From Chara braunii (lineage: Eukaryota > Streptophyta > Charophyceae > Charales > Characeae), in assembly GCA_003427395.1 (NCBI GenBank), contig BFEA01000684.1, positions 35,610 through 56,046 of the forward strand: 20,437 bases of DNA. Direction: 5' to 3'. How positions within the stretch are numbered: the stretch's first letter is position 1; each line of letters opens with the position of its first letter. The position numbers and the translations under genes were made by a program. This document shows, piece after piece, positions 1 through 8,620 of this stretch. The notes beneath the pieces are model-generated. The model had not been told where the DNA came from and did not search any database. It saw only the letters and a program-made list of their open reading frames with translations.

Positions 1-215
1 GGTAAGTACCGGCCCTACGGGCCTGCCAAACGAGCAAGTACCCTTCCGGGTCACACACACACACTCAGGCAGATAAGCACTCAGACAGGCACGCACGCAC
101 ACAAACAGCAGAGTGGGGGAATCTCAGCAAGGCATCCATTCCATCAGCAGAACTTCATAAATCAGCAGTGTTCTCAGTCTGTGCTATGACGGGTCATTAC
201 ACAGCCAGCAATCCC
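1..215. other. Gene-free flank with short CA microsatellite
   Basis: No coding region is supported here. The stretch contains a short (CA)n run at about 52-65 and a related imperfect run (acgcacgcacacaaaca) near 91-107. The first bases, GGTAAGT, match a eukaryotic 5' splice-donor consensus, but nothing upstream is visible to test whether an exon ends there. Confidence 0.5.
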
Positions 216-350
216 TTTTTTTTTTTTTTTTTTAAACACGCCCCCACCAGTGTTAGTGGTGCTGGTAAGAGCAGACACCACTAGCACCTGGGGAGAGGCT
301 CCATCTATTGGTGGGGAGCATCACCTGCTGGAAAACAGGTCCAGCGTCCC
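216..350 (-). mobile_element. SINE-like poly(A) retroposon, copy A
   Basis: On the minus strand this copy starts at 350 with the family head GGGACGCTGGAC, runs through the shared block CCACCAATAGATGGAGCC, continues to the core tctgctctta, and ends in an A18 tail (T18 at 216-233). The same head, block, core and tail order recurs at 13354-13531 and 20300-20437, which is why I call it a dispersed retroposon. It has no ORF. The arms 250-261 and 276-287 pair at 11 of 12 positions around the core. I see no clear tRNA A/B boxes and no obvious target-site duplication, so its parent RNA is unknown. Confidence 0.7.
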
Positions 351-360
351 ATATACTGAC

Positions 361-439
361 TTTTTTTTTTTTTTTTTAAGCAATTGCTCCATTCTATTTG
401 CGGGGAGCAACACGTGCTGGGAACCGGGCCCAGCGTCCC
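361..439 (-). mobile_element. SINE-like retroposon, short copy B
   Basis: A T17 tract (361-377) is followed by about 60 bp matching the head of copy A: the region from gctccattctatttg to cagcgtccc carries the GGGACGCTGG head on the minus strand. The 3' half (core and hairpin arms) is missing, so the tail lies next to the head block. It sits 10 bp from copy A in the same orientation. It could be an internally deleted copy, a shorter subfamily or a nested insertion. Confidence 0.6.
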
Positions 440-677
440 TTATAATTGGAATACATTGATGGTTAATGAAAATTTGGGATAATTCAGGAACATTTCAGGA
501 TGATTGAGATAATAAGCTGGAGATTGATGCTGACCACTCAGAATGCTTATCTACTCAGATCTCACATACTTCCCTAACCCTAATCTCAGATATCCATACT
601 GACTAGGCAGTCTCGACCGAGTCAATACTGTATACCAACCAAGCCTCTACCCAGTCTCACACTCCCATCTAGCTAGG
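440..677. other. Gene-free spacer
   Basis: No coding signal is seen. Two consecutive CCCTAA units lie at 572-584 (ccctaaccctaat). This is too short to call interstitial telomeric DNA. Confidence 0.4.
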
Positions 678-862
678 TTACAGGGCAGCGCCACCCACCC
701 CAGCGCCGACCCTCATCGGCCAGATTGTAGCCTTTGGTCAAGTATTGTAATTGCTTTCTACCCTTAGCAATTTCCAGATCTCTATCCAAGGCCTCAAGCT
801 CCTTATGAAGTTGCAGGGCGATGCCCCAGCGCCGGCCAGCGTCATTCTGGTTTCTACTCAAC
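678..862 (-). CDS. Possible internal exon of an unknown gene
   Basis: The minus strand is open for about 60 codons and reads like protein: a charged helix-forming stretch (QLHKELEALDRDLEIAKGRK) lies between two short similar motifs, AGRRWGIAL and EGRRWGGWR. Just upstream on the minus strand is a good 3' splice acceptor: a pyrimidine-rich tttttattgtgttctttcccag ending at 863, with a branch-point-like ctaat about 25 nt further up. A candidate donor (CCT|GTAACC) lies near the other end, shortly before a stop. No start codon or neighbouring exon can be identified. I do not recognise the family. It could be a real exon, a captured gene fragment or chance; both boundaries are approximate. Confidence 0.3.
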
Positions 863-968
863 CTGGGAAAGAACACAATAAAAACTCAATTAGGACATCA
901 GCTAGACTAGAATGTGACCTAAGAATTCGGATCTGATAATACCGGGATCCTGAGCAAACCACCATTTT

Positions 969-989
969 GATGATGATGACGATGATGAT
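969..989. repeat. (GAT)n microsatellite
   Basis: Seven consecutive GAT-type triplets with one GAC interruption. It lies in a noncoding stretch followed by a strongly C/T-rich segment (about 1010-1200). Confidence 0.85.
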
Positions 990-1274
990 ACTTAATGTTG
1001 ATTGACCCTCCCCTATCCACCCCTCCTCTTTTCCCCTCTTACCACCCCTCCTCTCCCATGCTGCCCCCGCAAATCAGAACCACTCTGTTGTTGAGCGGTT
1101 CCTCACAGCCCCAACAATAGGAAAGCCTCCCTCTACCCTACTCCCCTCAAAGAAGGTTGTTCTCCCCAAAAGCCTACCTCAAGCTATCTCTGTCCTACTC
1201 TGCCACCGCTAGGAGATGATGTCCCGCCTTCCATCTCATCAGAACAACAATTGTGAGAGATTCCTGCCATCATA

Positions 1275-1385
1275 GGGCGCTTTGCGCACGCGCGTCCAAT
1301 AGCGGCACTTGACGGCCCACGTCACAGGCTGACGCGTCTCCCGTCTGGTCTATGGAGTGTAAGTGGGGCGTGCGCCCCTTCCGTA
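1275..1385. promoter_or_regulatory. CpG-rich patch, possible promoter
   Basis: This patch is much richer in CpG than its surroundings (gcgcacgcgcg, gacgcgtctcc, ggggcgtgcgcc). It contains a CCAAT pentamer near 1297 and a CACGTCAC-like motif near 1319. No TATA box at a sensible distance or downstream gene was recognised, and the tandem array begins about 200-300 bp downstream. Promoter function is speculative. Confidence 0.2.
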
Positions 1386-1587
1386 TGCTCCTTGGATTTC
1401 ACGACTGAAGACACTATAGCCACCGTGATTGTAAGCACGGTTCATGGCCTTGGGCGCATTGATCTCGGTCAATGCCATTGGTGTCACGCGAAGAATGCCC
1501 CTAGAAAGGCAAAGTGTGTGACTTAGCGTTGTCCAATCATTCTGGGTGCTCCGGTGCTGAGTTAATGAGAGTATCTAATGATAGACA

Positions 1588-2990
1588 TTTCGTCAGCAGA
1601 GTGGGCATAAGTGTCATCATCAGAGTTGATGAGTCATCAAGGGGATCATCCACGATTGACTATTGCGCCACTTACAGGCTGGTGCGGTCCGTTCTCAATT
1701 TTGCATCGCGAGGTGATAACAAGTGGGTATTGGGTGGGAATAGCTGTTAAGGCCGGTGTTTTTTGTGATACTGTCATCCTGGTTGGTATGGTCCGCTCTC
1801 GACTCAGCTTTGCAACCAAGGTGTGTTTAGTGGTATTGAAGGGTAGGATCGAGGTTGTATGGGTCGCGGGGTCGTATCAGGCGACTGGAGGAGGATCGTG
1901 TTAATAGATCTCGGTTGTACGCCCTTTTAAGGAGTGACGTGCAAAGAGCGCTGGCTGGCATTGTAAGTCCAACGTGATAACAAGTGGGCATTCGGTGGGA
2001 ATAGCTGTTAAGGCCGGTGTATTTTGTGATACTATCATCCTGGTCGGTTTGATCCGTTCTCGATTCAGCTTTGCAACCAGGGTGTGTCTAAGTGGTATCG
2101 AAGGGTAGGATTGAGGTCGACTGGGTCGCGGGGATGTATTACGCGGCTGGAGGAAGATTGGCGTTGATTGATCTTGGTTATAATCCTGGAAGCTGTTTAT
2201 GCAGGTGCATCGAGCATCACGATGAAGGAACATATCAGGCGACTGGAGGAGGATCGACATTGGTTGATCTCGGTAATACGCCCTTTAAGGAGGGATGCGT
2301 TGTGGCTGGTATTGTAAGTCCGACGTGATAACACGTGGGCATTGAGTGGGAATAGTTGTTAATGTCGGTGTGTTTGGTGATACTATCAACCTGGTTGGTT
2401 TATTCCGTTCTCCACTCAGTATTGCAACCAAGGCGTGACTAGTGGTATCGAAGAGTAGGATTGAGGTCGAGTGGGTCGTGGGGACGTATCAGGCGGCTGG
2501 AGAAGGATCGACGTTGATTGATATTGATTGTACTCGTGGAAGCTGTTCATGCCGGTGCGTTGAGCATCACGATGAAGGCACATATTGTGACGAGGAGTAC
2601 CTAATTCTACTTCGTCAGTTTTGAGTACATCAGCGGCTGCGTAACAAAGGAGGGAGATAGTACACGCTCTTCTAGGATTGACGTGCTGAGAGCCTTGATT
2701 GGTCTCGTAAGTCGGAGGAGAAATCAAGTGGTCATTGGGCGGTAATATTCACCTTCGTCCGCTTCGTGTTCTCCGTTTGGATTCTACATGCTTAGCTGTT
2801 TTTGCTGAAGTCGTCGTCTGATTGGACCAGGCCGATTATAGTGATTCTTACGGGTTGGTACGACCTGCTCTCGTATCAGCATGGCAATCGCTTGCTCGTA
2901 CGTGGCATCTGGGGGGAGGATCGTGGTTGGGTGGATTAGGGGGTCGTATCTGGAGTTTGTCGACGAATGTGCTGTCTGAAACGTACTCCT
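1588..2990. repeat. Degenerate long-period tandem array
   Basis: A unit beginning gtgataacaagtgggcatt recurs at 1713, 1974 and 2325, and more diverged at about 2719, giving periods of 261, 351 and 394 bp. Shared landmarks in order are the gtgata start, ggtgggaatag, ttgtgatact, ctggttggt, cagctttgcaacca, ggtcgcgggg, actggaggaggatcg and a terminal tgtaagtcc. Units 2 and 3 are longer because they carry an extra block ending in gagcatcacgatgaagg (2212 and 2562). In unit 2 the ctggaggaagat sub-block appears twice, about 96 bp apart. A partial unit before 1713 and further remnants after 2719 extend the array. Short reading frames on both strands merely follow the repeat and I do not call them genes. 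It could be a satellite, a minisatellite in an element UTR, or a repeated noncoding transcript. Confidence 0.65.
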
Positions 2991-3943
2991 GGATGCAGCT
3001 CAGGCCGATCCCCCCCTTTTTTCTTCTTCTTTTTTTTTGACAAAATAGATTAGGTTAAACTGGAAATGATCGTTGTGATCAGAATGCTTAGCGCCATGAT
3101 GAAGGAACACGATGAAAGGAGGGAGATGCTGATGCATCTATATCAATTGTGAGCTTCACTCGCGTCGTCCTCCTTTCTTCCTCGTTAACTCGTGGTCGGA
3201 TTTCGTAGGAAGTCCAAACCAAGGGAAACATTACGGACGTATCGCTCCATGAGCGGTTCCATAAGTGTGCTGCACCAGGGTATGAGGCAGGAACGATAGC
3301 GACTGATATCCTGGGAACACGAGGCATTAGGGGAGGATATAAGTTATGAATGGTACGAGGGCATTCCTAGAGCATGCTGAATACAGCATGAGCCTCGCTG
3401 GACCCTTTCTAGGTGGGAATCACGACTATCCTCTAAATAGGAAGAGATAGTGGAGAGTGGTGTTCGGATTTTTTCGGTTTTCTGTTAGCCAAAAGCATGA
3501 AAGGGCAGGGATAGGAGAATGGAAAAGAACCCACACCTTCCCCGTTTTCGTCACGACAAGTGATCACTACCAAAGGCAGCATTGAAGATCTCTTGCTATG
3601 ATTTCTTCGGCGCACGTGCCATCTGCTTGAAGTCTGTGCGCCGAGCGCTACAAAGAGGAGAAGGGGAAGAGGTCAATTCAACTTTGTCATTTATGAGCAT
3701 TGCTCCAACTTGGTGTGATTCACGTCAGTTCTCAAAGAGGGAGGGCTTAAGCAGAGACTTGCGCGGCAGAACACGCCTTCTCACATGATACCACGAGTCC
3801 TCGCAACCCGACTCATTCCAGGTGTGACACTTCCTATTTACCCCCCTGCCTCCCTGCCACCCCTATCTCCCTTGTCCCCTGGGATCCCAAGCCAACTTCA
3901 CTCATGAATAAGTGATCAAGTTTTAAAATAAAAGTTAATAAGT
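2991..3943. other. Gene-free stretch downstream of the array
   Basis: A pyrimidine tract lies at 3010-3038, and an array-like echo (gatgaaggaacacgatgaa) lies near 3098-3116. A perfect 7-bp hairpin occurs at 3373-3390 (CATGCTG aata CAGCATG). Short frames exist on both strands, but none shows a recognisable domain or splice context. The last ~120 bp are C/T-rich and then AT-rich before the A22 tract. Confidence 0.5.
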
Positions 3944-3965
3944 AAAAAAAAAAAAAAAAAAAAAA
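3927..3965 (+). other. AATAAA plus A22: 3' end of a retroposed transcript
   Basis: The sequence AATAAA (3927-3932) is followed 12 nt later by an uninterrupted run of 22 A (3944-3965). This is the spacing of a polyadenylation signal and tail in a reverse-transcribed mRNA or poly(A) retroelement in plus orientation. The body it belongs to would lie upstream, where only the tandem array and anonymous DNA are seen. The LINE 5' region begins somewhere after this tail. Confidence 0.5.
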
Positions 3966-4315
3966 TTGTAACTAAGAGGAAAATAAGGATTAGATAAGAG
4001 AGAAGAATTTTCAAAGCTCTGTCTCAATCACCTTAACTTTAAGTAATTGTTCTTTCGCTATTTTCTCATTGGGTAGTCTATTGTGTGTTTCGTTTTCTGG
4101 TTGAGTATCCCTCTTCTTCTATCTCTGGATTCTCTGCTAATCTTTTCATTATGAAAATAAATTATAGACTTGCTAAGGGACCGAAGTCCTTGTTGTTTTA
4201 TCAGAGGGCGATGAGGCATGCGTTGCTAAGGCACATTGGACCTAAACCGTACATTAGGTCAATAATAGATTCTTCAAACCCCGTCACATAAAAAAGTCCA
4301 GGAAGGAACTCAATT
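3966..4315 (+). other. Probable LINE 5' UTR
   Basis: This A/T-rich leader-like sequence lies between the upstream A22 tract and the first ORF1 segment. A short frame (4085-4291) is in the same frame as the start of ORF1 and ends in TAA 25 nt before it. It may be an upstream ORF, a degraded ORF1 N-terminus or chance. No internal promoter motif is recognised. Confidence 0.35.
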
Positions 4316-7300
4316 GTGTCAATTTTATCGCAACCCTTGCTACAACAGCCAGGTCTCCAGTTGAGTACAGGGAAACTCATGCAATCCTCCTTCGCCTCTG
4401 TTGTCGCTGGTCAGCAGCAGTTGACTGCTCCTCTTGGATCAGCAGATTCTTTCGATATACCCCTCACTTCAGTCAGTCTCCAGGAGCAACCAATGTCATC
4501 CAATATTAATGATCTCTTGATGACTGAAGGGGGGAGTGTAAACGATTAAGGAATACTTACTGAGGAGGAAAAGGAAGAGGAAAAAAGTCAGAACAAGGTT
4601 ACCCTCTCTCGCTCCTCGGTCCTCCTCCTCACAGACTGATCCCCCCCTACCCCAACAATCACAGCAAGTGAATCAGCCCTCTTGGGCTCAGAAAGTCAGG
4701 GATTCACTGCAAGACAAATCCCTGTCAATTAAACAACCAGCGGTAGGAACATTCGGTTCTCCTCATGAGGAATTAAAGGTTCCCCTCAAGAACCTTTCAT
4801 CGGCTCGTGCTTATTTCTTGTCCTTATTTCTTCTTCCCTCTGAGCAGTTGGTGATTGATCAAAGGGGGACTAAGACCCTGATGAAATTATATCCTTCTTC
4901 CTAGCTGCCTCAACGAGATGCCATATACACCAAGCATGCAACTAACTGGATCTTCTACGATGAGGCAGCGAATAGATCTGTTAATGACAAAATCAAATTC
5001 ATTTGCAAAAAACTCGAGTCTTTGAGAGATGGTCCCGAAGGTGTGAAAAATTATTTTTGATCCATCCTATCACTCCAACCGTCTCTACTGTATTGTCTCT
5101 CTTTGACAAGGATACAGTCAGAATGGATGCATGGAAAAAATTATATTGGGACCGATTGGAAGTTAGAGTCTACCCTTGGATTCCAAAAAAAGTTGGACCA
5201 GAGGAAAAGAGAGAGCAACTGATGAGAGATTATTATTGGATTGAATTTAGGTATATACCGATTGAAATCCAGGCGGCATTCATCTATGACTTTGGCCAAC
5301 AATATAAGATTGTAGATTTTATTGACCCCCTCCCATCTTATGTGGCCAAGAGGGACGATTATTTGATGCTAGCCTTGGACTTACCGAGAGAACAAGTGTT
5401 TTCAGTGGATGATATCATCCCCTTCAAAATGGGAGGACTTGTCTACCAAATTCATACTGCTCATAAATTTCGACCATGGTGTTTTAAGTGCAAAGTATAT
5501 GGTCATCTCCATTCAGAATTTGCTTGCTCCTTCCACCCCCAACACGCAATACCCCCAGACCTGAGACTCAAGAAGGATTCCCACAGACCAGGCAAATGGC
5601 TTCCAGCCGTTGCAGGCTGGGTATATTGGGAGGACTTGAATGCTGCTGGTCGTCAAATGGGATGGGTCTGGGAGGGTAGGAACGGGTCCCATAAGCCCCC
5701 CCGTCCTCCACTTGACTGGTTGCCTCCCCAATCCCAGTCTCCACACTCACAGCCAGACACTCTAATGAGAAAGGGGCAGGGAGAGAATCAGGGAGGAGGG
5801 GAGGTGTCTGGGGGGTCTCTGGAGAGGGGGAGGATAGACAAACAAAAAAATAAGGGCCCCTCTACCTCCTAGGCAGCCACTCCGGATAGGTATTTTGGTC
5901 CAAAACCAGCAGATTACTTGCCAAAAAATGGGGCAGGAGGAGACCAGGAATGGAAGGAAGTCAAGAGGAGAGGGTCTGTCAAACAGAAGACCCTTCCTCC
6001 TCCTCCAACTCAGTCTGCAAAGAGCCAAGCAAGAGAGGTGAGTGTTGTTAATACTTCCCCTTCATCAGAGTCGTCGGATTCTTTATTCAGCGACAAAGCC
6101 CCTGAGGTCTTAGAAGCTGCTCCGATGGACATTGACGCCTTCAAGGATGCGTTTGGCACAGAACCCATGGAAATCGAGGTAGTTGATCCCATTCTCCCTC
6201 CCCCATCAGTTGAAGTAGTCATGACATCCACTATTAATGATGTCCCTGTGCCCTCCGTAGTCAAACCGGTTATTTTACAAATAGCCGATTGGTTGCTCTT
6301 TAATCTAAAAAACCAGCATCCAGGTATACCTTAGGAAAATTGGCCCCTCTTTCTGCAAGAACTCATCCCAGTACTGGAAAGTAGTAAAAGTTTGGATTCC
6401 TTCCTAATGCAAGGCCCTCCAAGGGGGGTATCCTGGGAGGACATCAATTCCAAGCTTCTCTACGTAGTTTCCTATCGATTCAAGGATGGATTCTTGCTCA
6501 AAGTTCTTCCTGCTCCCACTACCCACCCATTCCTGAGTCAATCAGAGGAAATACATGATGAAGGACCCAATGGGCTCCTGGGTAATGGTCCCGATGGTCC
6601 TAACGATATTCAAAACGGTACCTCTTTAGGGAACTTGGGTCTCAATTCACCGCTTCAGCCATCGCAGTAGGAAGGTCAAGGTCAAGTTTTCAAGGAAGTC
6701 ATATCAGTGCTTATGGGGGAGAAGAAATTTTTGCACATCTCTCAAAAGCAGCATCCCTCTTCGCATAGGAAGCATAACCAGTCTCATTGAATGGGATCCT
6801 GAATCGTTGGACGTGCAGGAGAGTCAGGTGTCTCCCTTGTCCTCAGCTAACGAGCTGAGTCCCTCCCACTCTCTCGAGGTCATTGTCTCTAAAGGTTTCC
6901 AGAATTTCTTGTCCACTGATCAGCCATCTAAAGCAGTATTACTTAATCATCCAAAGGATTTCCGTGCAGCTCAGTCTGTCGTGGTCATTGATGATGACCA
7001 TGAGGTCATAGTTAGTTCCCAAGTCTCGCTCTCTTCCCCATCCCCTCTTCTGGATTTAGAGGCGGAACTAACAAGCAAGAGACAAAGACTGAAACATCGC
7101 ATGGCCAAAGGTCAAGGACAACTATCCCCTACGAAGGCGGAAACGACACTCCTACCAGTGAGATATCAAGGAGGAGTATGAGAGGCCGGTTTATCCGAAC
7201 CTCAGTCCGCAGCCAATGGGGAAGTAACACTACTGGGATCTCCTTCGCCCCCCCCCCTCTCCTTCTTCCTCAGCGAGCGAGATCCTAAGTTATGCTAAGT

Positions 7301-7575
7301 CAAACTTTCCATCAGGAGGTACGGCGTTGCTATCGATAAAAGAGGGTGAAGGAAGATTGGCGGAAGGAGACGTGTTTCTAAAATATGAAGTTACTAAGAA
7401 TATGGATCTCAAATGGTTCAGTCCTAATGCTCTGAGTGAGCTTCAACTCCTCAAGATAAAAGCTAACGACTTTTGGTCCGAAACTGATGTCGGCACTCTG
7501 CTAATTAGGATGCTTGCTCATAGGACATTGATAACAGGAGGATTATTGGATCCTGGACAATGGCTTGATCTTTGA
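4316..7575 (+). pseudogene. LINE ORF1 (RNA-binding Gag-like protein), disrupted
   Basis: ORF1 proteins of plant LINEs coat the element RNA to form the particle used in retrotransposition. Here the N-terminal part is Ser/Gln-rich with a WAQKVRDSL motif (from 4668). A DUF4283-like region follows at about 4930-5420 (RWSRRCEKLFLIHP, then YPWIPKK). A zinc knuckle CFKCKVYGHLHSEFAC lies at 5480-5527, and a long Pro/Ser/acidic tail includes SKRQRLKHRM near 7066. The reading moves through frames 2, 0, 2, 0, 2 and 1 with breaks near 4550-4660, 5005-5035, 6780, 7160 and in a C10 run at 7248-7257. In-frame stops lie at 4902, 5870 (TAG), 6332 (TAG) and 6668 (TAG). It ends at 7575, about 57 bp before the ORF2 ATG. 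The assignment rests on domain order and knuckle; DUF4283 is by resemblance. Confidence 0.75.
5773..5835 (+). other. G-rich tract within ORF1
   Basis: Runs of three or more G recur in this purine-rich coding segment (ggggcaggg, cagggaggagggg, ctggggggtc, gagggggagg). It encodes a Gly/Glu-rich linker after the zinc knuckle. Spacing would allow a G-quadruplex on the plus strand or in the RNA, but it may be only codon composition. Confidence 0.35.
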
Positions 7576-7632
7576 CTGATCCTTTGTCCTGCTAACTATA
7601 TGATAACTCACAATTTAGTGCTATAGTAACAA

Positions 7633-8620
7633 ATGGATTATAGAGTAATTGATGTCCTTTATAACAAAGATAAAGTTTGGAAAATTCTCGGAAGGAATGC
7701 GGACATCGACATCAGATCCTTGAATGTAAATGGTCTAGCATCGGCTAAGTCTCAAAAAAGGAATGCCATATTCGACCAATTGAGAGGCATAAGAGGAAGA
7801 TAGTGGTTGGATGTTATTTGTATTCAGGAAACTCACCTTATGGATTCGGACCAGCATAATTATTGTCATAAACAAATTTGGCCTTATACAGCCTTCAGAG
7901 CCCATGCCCGTCGTCCGGACAATGCCGGAGTCGCTTTCTGGATTCCCTCTGGATCCAAGTTATAACTGGTATATTAGGATGTTGATAAAGAAGAAGGTAG
8001 GTGGACATATATCCTGGCAACGTTGGAACTAGAGATAATCAGTATCCTATGTATATATGCTCCTAATGATGTTCGGGATCGTCAACGCTTTCTTGATTCT
8101 CTCCCTCCCATCCTCCCTGTAGGGATTCCGGTCATAAGAGCAGAAGATTTTGATGCAGCTCCGGATCGATCTCTTGATAGATGAAACATTCATAATCCCT
8201 GTCCATTGTATGTGGAGGCTGCTGAGATTATGATGATCAACTTTGCTCACAACTCAAATCTCTTTGACTCATTCAGACATTTAAATTCATCTAAGCGTAC
8301 CTACACATGCTTTCGGAGGAATCAAGTCAGATCGTCCACCAAGTCTCGAATAGATCTTATCCTCCTCTTAGAGGAATTGGAAGGTGCGCTCCAGATGACA
8401 GAGATCTTTCCACGAAGTCCCCTTCTAGGCTTAGACCATGCCATGTGCGTAGCCATCCTCTCCTTTGGCAAGAAACCAGATCAAGGAAGAGGCTTCTAAA
8501 AACTTAATACAACTCATCTTAAGATTGACTCCTTCAGATCATTTATCAAGGACGTATGGTCATTGGAGGAATCAGAAGGTCATTTTAGGAAATTAGGTAC
8601 TCTGGTTCAATAATGGGTTA
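7633..8620 (+). pseudogene. LINE ORF2, APE-type endonuclease domain, disrupted
   Basis: The endonuclease would nick target DNA to prime reverse transcription. The ATG at 7633 is the only good start after the two stops closing ORF1. Endonuclease landmarks follow in one frame: IRSLNVNGL (about 7711), DVICIQETHL with the catalytic Glu (about 7813), LCIYAPND, AEDFDAAPD near 8145, SRIDLIL (about 8347) and LDHAMCVAIL near the end. In-frame stops are TAG 7801, TAA 7963, TAG 7975, TGA 8182 and TAA 8497, with more near 8610, so no functional product is possible. The motif usually read as GDFN is EDFD here, changing a conserved Asn to Asp. A frame change between about 8605 and 8650 leads into the RT segment. 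Confidence 0.85.

Noticed and set aside
572-584. Two CCCTAA units as interstitial telomere
   Set aside because: Only two units; not distinguishable from chance.
1901-2727. Minus-strand reading frames of 103 and 119 codons with similar peptides (e.g. TSPRPTRPQSYSSIPL)
   Set aside because: Their similarity is explained by the underlying tandem DNA repeat; no domain, no start context and no conservation beyond the array.
3088-3615. Minus-strand frames of 60-80 codons
   Set aside because: They overlap array remnants or anonymous DNA and show no recognisable motif or splice signals.
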